Source: Hyphomicrobiales bacterium
GTDB taxonomy: Bacteria; Pseudomonadota; Alphaproteobacteria; Rhizobiales; Xanthobacteraceae
DNA: 64,000 nt
Assembly (NCBI GenBank): GCA_017305535.1
Contig: JAFKKN010000003.1
Span: forward strand, 62,001-126,000
Direction of reading: 5' to 3'
The position numbers and the translations under genes were made by a program. Positions 8,449 to 17,297 of the stretch are shown piece by piece (the first letter of the stretch is position 1; every line of letters starts with the position of its first letter). The notes under the pieces are model-generated. The model ran no database searches. It was not told the origin of the DNA and saw only the letters and a program-made list of their open reading frames with translations.

Positions 8449-9735
8449 ATGATTCAAGCAAACGGCGGAGCACTCGACGAAGGCACGTCGCGCACCACGC
8501 CGCTGGTCGGCGCGCTGAACGGCCTGAAGGTCCTCGATGCATCCGGCTGGAGTGGGCAATATTGCGGCAAGATGTTTTCCGATCTTGGCGCCGAAGTAAT
8601 ACTTGTCGAGCCGCATGGCGGATCTTCGGTGCGGCGTGACGGGCCGTTTCTCGACAACAAGCCACACATCGAGCGCAGTCTGCCGTTCGCTTATTTCAAT
8701 GCGGGCAAACGCAGCATCGGGTTGAATCTCGACAGTCTCGAGGGGCGGGACATTTTCAAGCGCCTTGTAGCGCGCGCTGATCTTTTGATCGAGTCGGAAA
8801 AGCCCGGCGTTATGGCGTCGCGTGGGCTCGATTTCGCCAGTCTGTCAGCGAGCGCGCCGCAACTCGTGATGACCAGTATCACACCGTTCGGGCAGAGCGG
8901 GCCATTCGCGCAGTATGATTCTGAGGACATCGTCACGCTCGCGCTTGGCGGTCTGTTGTATCTCGGTGGCTATCCGGAAACCGAACCGATCGCCGCTTAT
9001 GGCAATCAGGCCTGCCTGGCGGCGTCGCAGTTCGCTGCGGTTGCCTCGATGATCGCTCTGCATGCCGGAGTTGCGAGCAACGCACCGAGTGGTCGTCATA
9101 TCGATGTTTCGATACAGGAATGCGTCGTGCTCGCGATGGAGAACGCCGTGCAGTTTTTCGATCTGGAGGGAACGGTTCGCAAGCGCAACGCCGGCCACCA
9201 GCGGCAAGCGGGCATGGGTGTTTTCCCATGCGCCGATGGGCAGGTGTATTTCATGGCGGGTGGAATCGCGTCCAATCGTTTTTGGGACGGCAGCGTGCAA
9301 TGGTTGCTCGACGAAGGCGTCGCGGGCGCCGAGAAACTGAAGGCGCCCGAATGGAAGCAGGCAGCCTATCTTGCGACCGACGAGGCCAAGAAATTGTTCG
9401 CTTCGATCTTCACACCTTTCTGCCGCACGCGTACCAAGGCGCAGCTTTATGCCGAAGGGCAGGCGCGACGCTTGCCGATATGTCCCATCAGCACGCCGCG
9501 CGATCTCCTCGATAATCGCCAACTCGCGTATCGTAACTATTTCACATCGCTTGATCACAATTGGTCGGGGCGTGCGCTGACGGTGCCGGGAAGTCCCTAT
9601 CAGTTCAGCGAGACGCCATGGCGGATGCAAGGACCGGCGCCACGGCTGGGCGAGCATACCTCAGACATTTTGTCGGAACTTTCGATCGCCCCGGAGCGGC
9701 AGTCTGTTTTGTTGAAGGCAGGAGTCATTCAGTGA
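8449..9735 (+). CDS. CaiB/BaiF (class III) CoA-transferase family protein, subunit 1
   Basis: Predicted cytosolic enzyme of 428 residues that would move CoA from a donor thioester to a carboxylic acid. The family start is visible (LNGLKVLDASGWSGQYCGKMFSDLGAEVILVE cut short here to its first part: LNGLKVLDASG and LGAEVILVEP), followed by YFNAGKRSIGLNL and the middle segment with FGQSGP. The usual Asp nucleophile region is not certain by eye. ATG 8449 was chosen because AGGAAA lies upstream; an in-frame ATG at 8377 would add 24 residues without family character. The stop overlaps the next start (TGATG). Its paralogue follows directly, so the two probably form a heteromeric transferase, as in BbsEF-type pairs. 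Confidence 0.82.
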   Translation: MIQANGGALDEGTSRTTPLVGALNGLKVLDASGWSGQYCGKMFSDLGAEVILVEPHGGSSVRRDGPFLDNKPHIERSLPFAYFNAGKRSIGLNLDSLEGRDIFKRLVARADLLIESEKPGVMASRGLDFASLSASAPQLVMTSITPFGQSGPFAQYDSEDIVTLALGGLLYLGGYPETEPIAAYGNQACLAASQFAAVASMIALHAGVASNAPSGRHIDVSIQECVVLAMENAVQFFDLEGTVRKRNAGHQRQAGMGVFPCADGQVYFMAGGIASNRFWDGSVQWLLDEGVAGAEKLKAPEWKQAAYLATDEAKKLFASIFTPFCRTRTKAQLYAEGQARRLPICPISTPRDLLDNRQLAYRNYFTSLDHNWSGRALTVPGSPYQFSETPWRMQGPAPRLGEHTSDILSELSIAPERQSVLLKAGVIQ

Positions 9736-10961
9736 TGTCGACATCGATGAAGCCATTGTCGGGCGTCCGTGTCGCCGATTTCACCTGGATCGGAGCCGGG
9801 TCCTTCACCACCAAGTTGCTCGCTGATTTCGGCGCCGATGTCATCAAGATCGAAAGCGCCTCGCGGCTCGATACGCTGCGCGACGGCGCACCGTTCAAGG
9901 ACGGCATTCGTGGCGTCAATCGCAGCGGCTATTTCGCGGACCGCAATTCCAGCAAGCGCAGTGTTACCATCGACATGAAGCAGCCCGCAGGGCAGGCGCT
10001 GGCGCGTAAGTTGATCGCTCAAAGCGATGTTGTGGCTAACAATTTCACGCCGGGAACGATGGAGAAGTTCGGCCTAGGCTACGAGGCCGTACGTGCCATC
10101 CGCGATGATATCGTCTATGTTTCGATGTCGATGCAGGGCTCTTCCGGACCGGAGTACAAGTACCTGGGCTATGGACTGACGATCGGCGCATTGACGGCCA
10201 TGCAATATCTGTCGGGACAGCCGGATCGCGAGCCGGCGGGGACGGGCACCAACTTTCCGGACCATATCCCCAATCCGTGTCATGCGGCGTTTGCGATTCT
10301 GGCGGCGTTGCGTCATCGCAGGCGCACGGGGCAAGGACAGTATATCGACATTGCCCAAACCGAGCCGATGATCTCGCTGCTCGGCCCGGCCGTGATGCAA
10401 TGGACCGCGAACAGCGAGGTGACCGAACGGCGCGGCAATCAACATGTGGCTGGCTCGCCGCACGGTGTCTATCCTTGCGCTGGTGAGGATCGTTGGATCG
10501 CCATTTCAGCTATCACGCTTTCCGCCTGGCGTGGCCTTGTTCAGGTGCTCGGCCTGTCGGATCTCGCGGCCGACGTCCGGTTGCTGCACGCCGATGCACG
10601 TTGGGAGCGACGTCATCAGATTGGCGAAGCGATTGCCGATGCAACGCGGTCGTGGGATGCGGACGAACTGATGGACACGCTTCAGGCCGCGGGCGTGGCT
10701 GCCGGCGTGGTACGCGACGCGGCCGCGATCGTAACGCGTGATCCGCAGCTTCAGGCCCGCCATCACTGGGTTCGTTTGCAGCACCCCGAAATGGGCGAAA
10801 GCGTCTACAACGCGCCAGCGTTTCGCATGTCTGGGGCTGAGATTGGTCCTTATTCGCCGGCGCCTCTGCTCGGCCAGCACACCGACGAGGTCTGCCAGGA
10901 CGTGTTGGGTATGACGAAAGACGAGATTGCAGCGTTGACTGAGGCCGGAGTACTTCGATGA
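9735..10961 (+). CDS. CaiB/BaiF (class III) CoA-transferase family protein, subunit 2
   Basis: Second CoA-transferase of 408 residues. It opens with LSGVRVADFTWIGAGSF, LLADFGADVIKIES and NSSKRSVTIDMKQPAG, all typical of the family. RTGQGQYIDIAQTEPM in the middle corresponds to the conserved GQG-DI segment. Its length matches active single-subunit members, so this may be the catalytic half of the pair. The start ATG overlaps the stop of subunit 1 by one base, and the end overlaps the MmgE/PrpD gene as ATGA, indicating translational coupling. The acid it activates is unknown; the downstream beta-oxidation-type genes suggest the product enters a CoA-ester pathway. Confidence 0.85.
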   Translation: MSTSMKPLSGVRVADFTWIGAGSFTTKLLADFGADVIKIESASRLDTLRDGAPFKDGIRGVNRSGYFADRNSSKRSVTIDMKQPAGQALARKLIAQSDVVANNFTPGTMEKFGLGYEAVRAIRDDIVYVSMSMQGSSGPEYKYLGYGLTIGALTAMQYLSGQPDREPAGTGTNFPDHIPNPCHAAFAILAALRHRRRTGQGQYIDIAQTEPMISLLGPAVMQWTANSEVTERRGNQHVAGSPHGVYPCAGEDRWIAISAITLSAWRGLVQVLGLSDLAADVRLLHADARWERRHQIGEAIADATRSWDADELMDTLQAAGVAAGVVRDAAAIVTRDPQLQARHHWVRLQHPEMGESVYNAPAFRMSGAEIGPYSPAPLLGQHTDEVCQDVLGMTKDEIAALTEAGVLR

Positions 10962-12307
10962 CACCGACGGCCAGCGAGCGGATCGCGCGTTTTGCCACGG
11001 CGTTCGGTCCCGACCGGCTGACTGCTCCACTGCGCGCGGCTTGCGGTCGCTCGCTTGTCGACTTGCATGCGGCGGCGATCGCCGGATGGGACGAGCCGGC
11101 GGCGGAGCGCGTTCGCAGATACTGTGCGAGCCTTTCCGGAGGTGCTGTCGATGTCGTACGTCTCTGGCGCGGCGGATATGGTTCGCTTGAAGGTGCGGCG
11201 CTGGCCAACGGCGTCGCGGCGCATGTGCTTGATTACGACGATGTCAGCTCGCCAATGCGCGGACACCCCGGCGTCGCAATCTGGCCTGCCTTGCTGGCGC
11301 TCGGGGAAGCGCGGAAAGCATCCGGCGATCAACTCGCGAGCGCTTTCATTGTCGGGTTTGAAGTTATCGTCAAGCTGTCGCGCGCAATGGCGGTCAGGCA
11401 CTATGCGCGTGGCTGGCATTCCACCTCGTCGATCGGCACGATCGGTGCCGCTGTCGCCTGCGCATATCTTCTGAGGCTGGACGCGACGCGAGCCATCAAT
11501 GCGATCGGTCTCGCCGTGGCCCAGGCCGCGGGAACGCGGCAGAATTTCGGAACAGACGCCAAGTCGTTTCAGGCCGGGCAGGCCAACGCGGCGGGACTGC
11601 GTGCGGCGCTCCTTGCAGAAACCGGATTTTCTGCCTCGCCCGCCGCGCTCGACGGTGGCGTGGGCTATATCAACCTTTACGGGACGGGCGAGGACCTCGC
11701 CGGTCAGCTCGCCGAACTCGGCAGTGCGCCGCTGGAGATCGAACGAAGCGGCGTCGAGGTCAAGAAGTATCCATTGTGCTATGCGACCCATCGAATGCTC
11801 GACGGCCTGCTCGATCTGCGCGCCGCACATCGTCTCGTACTCGCGGATGTCGCGAGTATCGACATCCGTGTTAGCCGCGATGCACTCGCGCCGCTGATCC
11901 ATCATCGTCCACGATCCGGTCTCGAGGCCAAGTTCAGCATGGAATATGCGGCTGCCGCGGCGCTGCTCGACGGCGATGTAAAATTGTCCAGTTTTCTCGA
12001 CAGTGCCGTGATGCGCCCGGAAATCCAGAATTTTCTGCCGAAAGTGACGGCTAGCGAGCAGGGCGAGACGTTGATGCCGCGCTGGGCGGAAATGACGGTT
12101 CGGCGTAACGATGGCGCGCCCCTGACCACCCGGATCGAGAGCTTGCGCGGGTCGGCCGAAAAGCCGCTAAGTGACGAGGAATTTCTGCACAAGATCCAGG
12201 ATTGCTATGATTTCGGCGGCTGCCGCATCGACGCCGCGCGCTTCCTCGACGACGCCATGCGGATGGATTGTCGTGACGTCAGCGGTCTGCTGCCCGTCGT
12301 GGCATGA
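10958..12307 (+). CDS. MmgE/PrpD family protein
   Basis: Protein of 449 residues in the 2-methylcitrate dehydratase/cis-aconitate decarboxylase/iminodisuccinate epimerase superfamily. Family features include HVLDYDDVSSPMRGHPG near residue 90, RGWHSTSSIGTIGAAVA near 150 and FGTDAKSFQAGQANAAG near 200. The superfamily acts on small tricarboxylic or hydroxy acids by dehydration or decarboxylation, but specificity cannot be read from sequence. It is coupled to the CoA-transferase genes by a 4-base overlap, so it probably works on the same substrate or on an acid released from it. A second member lies at 52124-53482. Confidence 0.85.
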   Translation: MTPTASERIARFATAFGPDRLTAPLRAACGRSLVDLHAAAIAGWDEPAAERVRRYCASLSGGAVDVVRLWRGGYGSLEGAALANGVAAHVLDYDDVSSPMRGHPGVAIWPALLALGEARKASGDQLASAFIVGFEVIVKLSRAMAVRHYARGWHSTSSIGTIGAAVACAYLLRLDATRAINAIGLAVAQAAGTRQNFGTDAKSFQAGQANAAGLRAALLAETGFSASPAALDGGVGYINLYGTGEDLAGQLAELGSAPLEIERSGVEVKKYPLCYATHRMLDGLLDLRAAHRLVLADVASIDIRVSRDALAPLIHHRPRSGLEAKFSMEYAAAAALLDGDVKLSSFLDSAVMRPEIQNFLPKVTASEQGETLMPRWAEMTVRRNDGAPLTTRIESLRGSAEKPLSDEEFLHKIQDCYDFGGCRIDAARFLDDAMRMDCRDVSGLLPVVA

Positions 12308-12328
12308 CGATGGCGCGCCGGTGTGACG

Positions 12329-13138
12329 TTAGCCTATGTTTGCCAATGGTTGCGTTGCGAGTTCGTCTTCGATCTCGTTGATCGCCTCGCGTAGCGCCAG
12401 AGCGAGCTCGGCGCATCGATCGGGATCGAGACGTGTGGTGAGGGCCGAGATGCTGATCGCAGCGATCGGGCTGCCGTCTGTCAGCGTGATCGGCATGCCG
12501 ATGCTGCGAATACCGGGTACCTCAACCACGTCGCTGACGACGTATCCTTTCTGCGCTCCCTCTTCAAGAATCGCGTTGGTCTTCTCGAAATCGAAGCGCG
12601 CATAACGGTAGACAAGCTTTGGATAGTTCGTCTTGAGAATTCGGCCTCGTTCCTTGCGTGTCAGCGCACTCAGAATGGCGAGGCCGCCGGTGCCGATGCC
12701 GAGAAGGCGTCGGCGTCCGACATCCAGCACAAACGCCTTCACCGGAAACGCCCCTTCGGTGCGATCGATGCAGACGCTTTCCATGCCGGATCGGATGTTG
12801 AGAAACACGGTGTCGGCGGACAGCGCTGCCAGGCTCACCAGATGCTTGTGACAGACGTCGCGCAACTGGAATTGCGGTGCGGCGGCGAGGCCCATCTCAT
12901 AAATCATCGGTCCCAGGAAGTAGCGTTTGGTCGTCTGGTCCTGCCGGACCAGACGCTCCGCGATGAGGCCCTGGAGAATGCGATGGGTTGTCGGACGTTC
13001 CAGCTTGGCCTTGCGATAGAGTTCGACAAGGCGCATGCCCTTGCGATTCTGCGCGGTCAGCAGTTTCAGCAGTTGCGCGGCACGCTGAATGCTTTGCGTG
13101 CCGAGCGAGCTGGACGATTCCGATCCCGTCTTTCTCAT
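12329..13138 (-). CDS. IclR family transcriptional regulator
   Basis: DNA-binding regulator of about 269 residues. The N-terminal winged helix is visible (SIQRAAQLLKLLT, AKLERPTTHRILQGLI) and is followed by the effector-binding domain with LLGIGTGGLAILSAL, GYVVSDVVEVPGIRSIGMPI and IAAISISALTTRL. ATG 13138 is preferred over an upstream TTG at 13162 because the TTG frame abuts the aldehyde dehydrogenase stop. It lies 25 bases behind the aldehyde dehydrogenase gene in the same direction, so the two are probably cotranscribed. It most likely controls the flanking CoA-dependent catabolic genes, as IclR proteins often regulate neighbours. Confidence 0.9.
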   Translation of the reverse strand: MRKTGSESSSSLGTQSIQRAAQLLKLLTAQNRKGMRLVELYRKAKLERPTTHRILQGLIAERLVRQDQTTKRYFLGPMIYEMGLAAAPQFQLRDVCHKHLVSLAALSADTVFLNIRSGMESVCIDRTEGAFPVKAFVLDVGRRRLLGIGTGGLAILSALTRKERGRILKTNYPKLVYRYARFDFEKTNAILEEGAQKGYVVSDVVEVPGIRSIGMPITLTDGSPIAAISISALTTRLDPDRCAELALALREAINEIEDELATQPLANIG

Positions 13139-13162
13139 AGGGTTGCCGTCCCGTGATTCCAA

Positions 13163-14593
13163 TCAGGTCTGACTGACATACTTGTACTGGGTGAAAGCCT
13201 CGATTCCCTCGATGCTGCCTTCCTTGCCGAGTCCGCTGTCCTTGACGCCGCCGAACGGCGTTTCGGGAAAAGCGTGCTGGCAGTTATTGATGCAGACAAC
13301 GCCGCTTTCAATCGCATCCGCGGCGTTCATCGCGATGGTGGTGTTGCGGGTGAAGACATAGGCCGCAAGCCCGAAGGGAAGCCGGTTCGCTTCGGCAACC
13401 GCTTCATCGAATTGCGAGAAGCTCTTCAGGATGGCGAGCGGCCCGAACGGTTCGACCTGGGCGGCTTTCCACGATGGCTCGTAACCGCTGATGACGGTTG
13501 GCTCCATGAACCAGCCGGCTGTGCCGATATGCTTGCCGCCGGTGAGCACGGTGCCACCCCGACTTGCGGCGTCTTCCACCATCTCGGTCACCGCTGCAAC
13601 GCGTCTTGGATTCGACAGCGGTCCCATCTGAACGCCTTCAGACAATCCATTACCCACCTTGAGTCCGCGCGCCTGCTGGGCGATCTCATTGCCGAGTGCT
13701 GCGGCGATGGACTCGTGGACGATGATGCGTGTCGGTGACGTGCATATCTGTCCGGCGTTGCGGAATTTCGCTTGAGTGATGATGGTTGCCGCCTGCGCGA
13801 TATCGGCATCGGCGAATACGAGCACCGGTGCGTGTCCGCCGAGTTCGAGAACGGTGCGCTTGAAGCCCGGCGCCGCCATCGTTGCAATCTGTCTGCCGAT
13901 CATCGTGGAGCCGGTGAACGTGACCGCGCGCGTAATCGGTGACTCCACGATGCGGCGAGAGGTCTCGGCCGGATTGCCGAATACCATGTTGAGGACACCC
14001 TTTGGCAGCCCGGCGTCGGCGAGCGCACGCGCAAGAAATAACGCGCAGGCCGGTGTTTCCTCCGCAGGCTTGATGACGAGGGTGCAACCGGCGGCGAGCG
14101 TACTCGATATCTTTCGGCTCGGTGTTCCCGCCGGCGCGTTCCATCCGGAGAAGGCACCGACCGGACCGACCGGCTCCGGCATCGCCATGTGCCATGTGCG
14201 TGGTGCGCGGGGAGGGATCAGGCGACCATAAAGCCGACGGCTTTCTTCTGCCGCCCACTCGAACATCTCGGCGGCGACGGTGGCTTCCCGGCGCGCTTCA
14301 CCGAGCGGCTTGCCCTGCTCCGAGGTCATCACCCACGCGTAGTGATCGAGGCGTTCGCGAATGAGCGTGGCCGCACGCCGCAGAATATTCGAGCGTTCGA
14401 GCGCCGGCGTTGCACGCCATGCTGGAAATGCACGTTGTGCGGCATCAAGCGCGGCATCGACGTCCGCGGCCGTGGCTATGGGGAGTTGGCCGAGGCAAAC
14501 GCCGGTCGCTGGATTGATAACGTCGCAGGCCTCGCGACCCGCCGTTGATAGCCATTCACCGTCGATGAAGAGCGAGAGTTGCGGATATTCCAC
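13163..14593 (-). CDS. NAD(P)-dependent aldehyde dehydrogenase
   Basis: Enzyme of 476 residues oxidising an aldehyde to the acid, close in type to succinate-semialdehyde dehydrogenases. The cofactor Lys is in VIKPAEETP, the general-base Glu in VLELGGHAP and the nucleophilic Cys in NAGQICTSPTR. The active-site Asn is in SGWNAP, an unusual variant of the common PWNFP. The end has TPFGGVKDSGLGKEG. The start is GTG with AAGGAAAA eight bases upstream. It is divergent from the enoyl-CoA hydratase gene over a 282-base gap. In context it may oxidise the aldehyde released by the thiolase-like/DUF35 pair. Confidence 0.9.
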   Translation of the reverse strand: MEYPQLSLFIDGEWLSTAGREACDVINPATGVCLGQLPIATAADVDAALDAAQRAFPAWRATPALERSNILRRAATLIRERLDHYAWVMTSEQGKPLGEARREATVAAEMFEWAAEESRRLYGRLIPPRAPRTWHMAMPEPVGPVGAFSGWNAPAGTPSRKISSTLAAGCTLVIKPAEETPACALFLARALADAGLPKGVLNMVFGNPAETSRRIVESPITRAVTFTGSTMIGRQIATMAAPGFKRTVLELGGHAPVLVFADADIAQAATIITQAKFRNAGQICTSPTRIIVHESIAAALGNEIAQQARGLKVGNGLSEGVQMGPLSNPRRVAAVTEMVEDAASRGGTVLTGGKHIGTAGWFMEPTVISGYEPSWKAAQVEPFGPLAILKSFSQFDEAVAEANRLPFGLAAYVFTRNTTIAMNAADAIESGVVCINNCQHAFPETPFGGVKDSGLGKEGSIEGIEAFTQYKYVSQT

Positions 14594-14875
14594 TGCGATT
14601 TTTCCTTATTCCGTACCCGTGATGACAGACAGCCATCTTAGGGGATCACTGATCGTGGCGGGGTACAGGATCGAGTCAGAAACGTCCGTATAGTGAGATG
14701 AGATGTCGACAGTGGTTGCTATACAGCGCTTTAGAGCCACCGCGAGAGGCATTCCGCCGCATATCTGTCGTATCCCACATAGTGGACTTGTTTAGCCTCT
14801 GGGTTGCTTCAACGCTTGGCGCTTTTCTCCTAGGTTCCGCCCGCATCGCACTATCCCTGTTGGAGCTTTGACGTC

Positions 14876-15652
14876 ATGACCTTGCGGATCGAAACAGCTG
14901 GTCACGTTTGCACGCTGACGCTTGATCGTCCCGAGGCGATGAATTCCATTGATCCGGAATTGCGCGCGGCGCTGCGTGATGTCTGGCCGCGCATTCAGGC
15001 GGATAACCAGATTCGGGTTGTTATTCTGACCGGCGCCGGCGATCGCGCTTTCTGCACCGGTTCCGATCTGAAGAAGACCATGCCGCCGCAAGAAAGTTTT
15101 GCCGAACTGACGTTCGGGCGGGCGGAGTCCGATCATCTATTGGCCGGCATGAATGTCGACAAGCCGATCATCTGCGCCATCAACGGTTATGCGATGGGCG
15201 GCGGACTCGAGATTGCTCTCGCGTGCGACATCCGGATCGCCGCATCTAATGCGCGGTTCGCGCTCTCCGAAGTTCGTGTCGGCAGCATGCCGGGCGCCGG
15301 TGGCACCCAACGTCTGCCGCGGGCAGTTGGTATGTCCAATGCGATGCTGATGATGCTGACGGGCGATCAGATCGATGCGGCCGAAGCGCTCCGCATTGGG
15401 CTGGTGAGCCGGGTCGTCGAATCTGCTGACCTGTTGTCGGCTGCGCGGGCCATAGCTGTGCGGATCGCGGAGAACGCGCCATTGTCGGTGCGCGCCGTGA
15501 AGCAAGTCGTTCGTGACGGTCTCGATATGCCGCTTGAGGCGGGAATGCGTGCCGAGCGGTTGGCCTTCGGCGTGTTGCGCGACACCCAGGATCGTATCGA
15601 GGGGCGCAAGGCTTTTCAGGAGAAGCGGCCACCCGTCTATCAGGGGCGCTGA
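14876..15652 (+). CDS. Enoyl-CoA hydratase/isomerase family protein
   Basis: Crotonase-fold enzyme of 258 residues, expected to hydrate an enoyl-CoA. The oxyanion-hole segments are DRAFCTGSDLKK (near residue 60) and YAMGGGLEIALACD (near 102). SEVRVGSMPGAGGTQRLPR carries the region where the second catalytic Glu would stand; here the first position reads VGSMPGAGG rather than LGLLPGAGG. Related families also include isomerases and hydrolases. TTGGAG lies upstream of the ATG. It is first in a plus-strand run that continues through the thiolase-like, DUF35, dehydrogenase and transporter genes. Confidence 0.88.
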   Translation: MTLRIETAGHVCTLTLDRPEAMNSIDPELRAALRDVWPRIQADNQIRVVILTGAGDRAFCTGSDLKKTMPPQESFAELTFGRAESDHLLAGMNVDKPIICAINGYAMGGGLEIALACDIRIAASNARFALSEVRVGSMPGAGGTQRLPRAVGMSNAMLMMLTGDQIDAAEALRIGLVSRVVESADLLSAARAIAVRIAENAPLSVRAVKQVVRDGLDMPLEAGMRAERLAFGVLRDTQDRIEGRKAFQEKRPPVYQGR

Positions 15653-15684
15653 CGGTTCGACCGGAAGATTTTCGAGGAGTAGGA

Positions 15685-16830
15685 ATGTCGTCGATCAGAG
15701 GCAAGGTTGCGATTGTCGGGTTGGGTGTAACCGAGCAGGGGAAACTTCCCGGCTCGACCCCGATTTCGCTCGGCGCGGAGGCGTTCAAACGCGCGATTGC
15801 GGATGCCGGCTTGCGCAAGGATCAGATCGACGGCCTGCTGACGATGCCAGGTACCACGTCGCCGGAAGGTCCGCTCAACTATTTGCGGCTTGGCGAGGCG
15901 CTCGGCATCGATCCGCGCTACACCGGCAGCATGGTGATGGGCGGCGGAACGGCAGGCGCGCTGATTCAGAATGCGGTTCTTGCCATTGAGGCCGGTCTTG
16001 CGGATTGCGTGGCCTGTGTGTTCGGCGATACCGCACGCACTGGCGGCTCCCGGTTCAGCCGAGCCTCCGGCTGGGGCGACTCGTGGGGCTTGTGGGGCAT
16101 GTTTGGCGCCGCCGCCAACAGCGCGGTCGCCGCGAGTCGCCACATGGCGCTCTACGGTACCACAAGCCGGCAACTCGCCGAAGTCGCGGTAGCCTGCCGT
16201 TATCATGCGTCGCTTAATCCCAATGCGGTGATGCGCGAGCCGATCACCATCGAGGATCATCAAGCATCGCGTTGGATCGTTGAGCCGTTCCGTCTCCTCG
16301 ATTGCTGTCTGATCAGCGATGGCGGCGTTTGCATCATTTTGACCTCTGCGGAGCGAGCGCGCGACTTGCGCCAGCCACCTGCGATTATCGGCGGAATCGG
16401 TCAGGCCTACACCACGCGCAACATGGAGCGCGAAGACTGGTGGTATGTGCCTCATCAGAAGGAGGCGCTGTCGCGTGCGTTCGCCATGGCAGGCGTCGGT
16501 CCTTCGGATGTAGACGTTGCGCAGCTCTACGATAATTTCACGATGAGCGTTCTGCTGTGGCTTGAGCACGCTGGCTTCTGCGGGGTTGGCGAGAGCGGCT
16601 CGTTCGTGGAAGGCGGGCGCATTCGTCTCGGCGGCGATCTTCCGGTGAATACCGCTGGCGGCAATCTGTCGGAATCCTACATGGAAGGATGGCTCCATAT
16701 CGTCGAGGGTGCACGCCAGATGCGTGGCGAATGTGGTCCGCGTCAAGTCGAGGGGGCGGAGACCTGCCTCGTCACTGGACGCGGTATGACGCTCAATTGC
16801 TCCAACGCCATGATCCTTCATCGCGCCTAA
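15685..16830 (+). CDS. Thiolase-like (SCP-x/lipid-transfer type) protein, probably without thiolase Cys
   Basis: Protein of 381 residues with thiolase fold (KVAIVGLGVTEQGKLPG at the start, VDVAQLYDNFTMS in the second half). Where thiolases carry the nucleophilic Cys, this one reads MVMGGGTAGAL with no Cys. The C-terminal part is VTGRGMTLNCSNAM instead of the usual CGGG loop. Family members of this kind pair with a DUF35 Zn-ribbon partner; the steroid Ltp2-type members are retro-aldolases rather than thiolases, and BbsAB of toluene degradation is a related pair. The partner gene is directly downstream. I infer C-C cleavage of a hydroxyacyl- or ketoacyl-CoA, with aldol cleavage more likely. Confidence 0.82.
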   Translation: MSSIRGKVAIVGLGVTEQGKLPGSTPISLGAEAFKRAIADAGLRKDQIDGLLTMPGTTSPEGPLNYLRLGEALGIDPRYTGSMVMGGGTAGALIQNAVLAIEAGLADCVACVFGDTARTGGSRFSRASGWGDSWGLWGMFGAAANSAVAASRHMALYGTTSRQLAEVAVACRYHASLNPNAVMREPITIEDHQASRWIVEPFRLLDCCLISDGGVCIILTSAERARDLRQPPAIIGGIGQAYTTRNMEREDWWYVPHQKEALSRAFAMAGVGPSDVDVAQLYDNFTMSVLLWLEHAGFCGVGESGSFVEGGRIRLGGDLPVNTAGGNLSESYMEGWLHIVEGARQMRGECGPRQVEGAETCLVTGRGMTLNCSNAMILHRA

Positions 16831-16852
16831 AGTCTGCCGCAGGAACATCAAG

Positions 16853-17290
16853 ATGACCAAAAACACCGACAAGCCGGCGGCTCCGCAACGCCCGTTGCCG
16901 ACTATCGACAACAGCAACCGGCCGTTCTGGGATGGTGCCCGCGCCGGTGAACTTCGGATGCAGAAGTGTTGCGGATGCGGTCATATCCGTTATCCGATCA
17001 GCGACCTGTGTCCGCAGTGCCTCTCTGGTGAATTCGAATGGCAGCGGCTGTCCGGGCGTGGCAAGGTGTTCTCGACGATCGTGTTTCACCAAGTCTATCA
17101 CGCCGCGTTTGCGGGTGAGGTGCCTTACAACGTGTCGCTGATTCAGCTCGATGAGGGCCCGCGCATGTTCAGCAACGTGGTGGGTGTGCCGCCGTCCGAA
17201 GTGAAGGTCGGCGATGCTGTCGAGCCGGTGTTCGATCCGGTAACCGAGGACGTAACCCTACCGCGCTTCCGCATCGCTCGAGCCGGGTGA
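16853..17290 (+). CDS. Zn-ribbon/OB-fold (DUF35) partner of the thiolase-like protein
   Basis: Small protein of 145 residues. A rubredoxin-like Zn ribbon is formed by CCGCGH and CPQC (about residues 39-58), followed by an OB-fold domain (GRGKVFSTIVFHQVYH, VPYNVSLIQLDEGPRMFSNV). DUF35 proteins bind thiolase-superfamily enzymes and help present the acyl-CoA. The gene follows the thiolase-like gene by 22 bases and precedes the acyl-CoA dehydrogenase by 7, which supports a complex of these products. Confidence 0.9.
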   Translation: MTKNTDKPAAPQRPLPTIDNSNRPFWDGARAGELRMQKCCGCGHIRYPISDLCPQCLSGEFEWQRLSGRGKVFSTIVFHQVYHAAFAGEVPYNVSLIQLDEGPRMFSNVVGVPPSEVKVGDAVEPVFDPVTEDVTLPRFRIARAG

Positions 17291-17297
17291 TCCCATA

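Noticed and set aside
15640-16917. A 425-codon minus-strand frame across the thiolase-like gene
   Set aside because: It mirrors the sense gene in the third-position-rich frame and encodes Arg/His-rich sequence without any domain.
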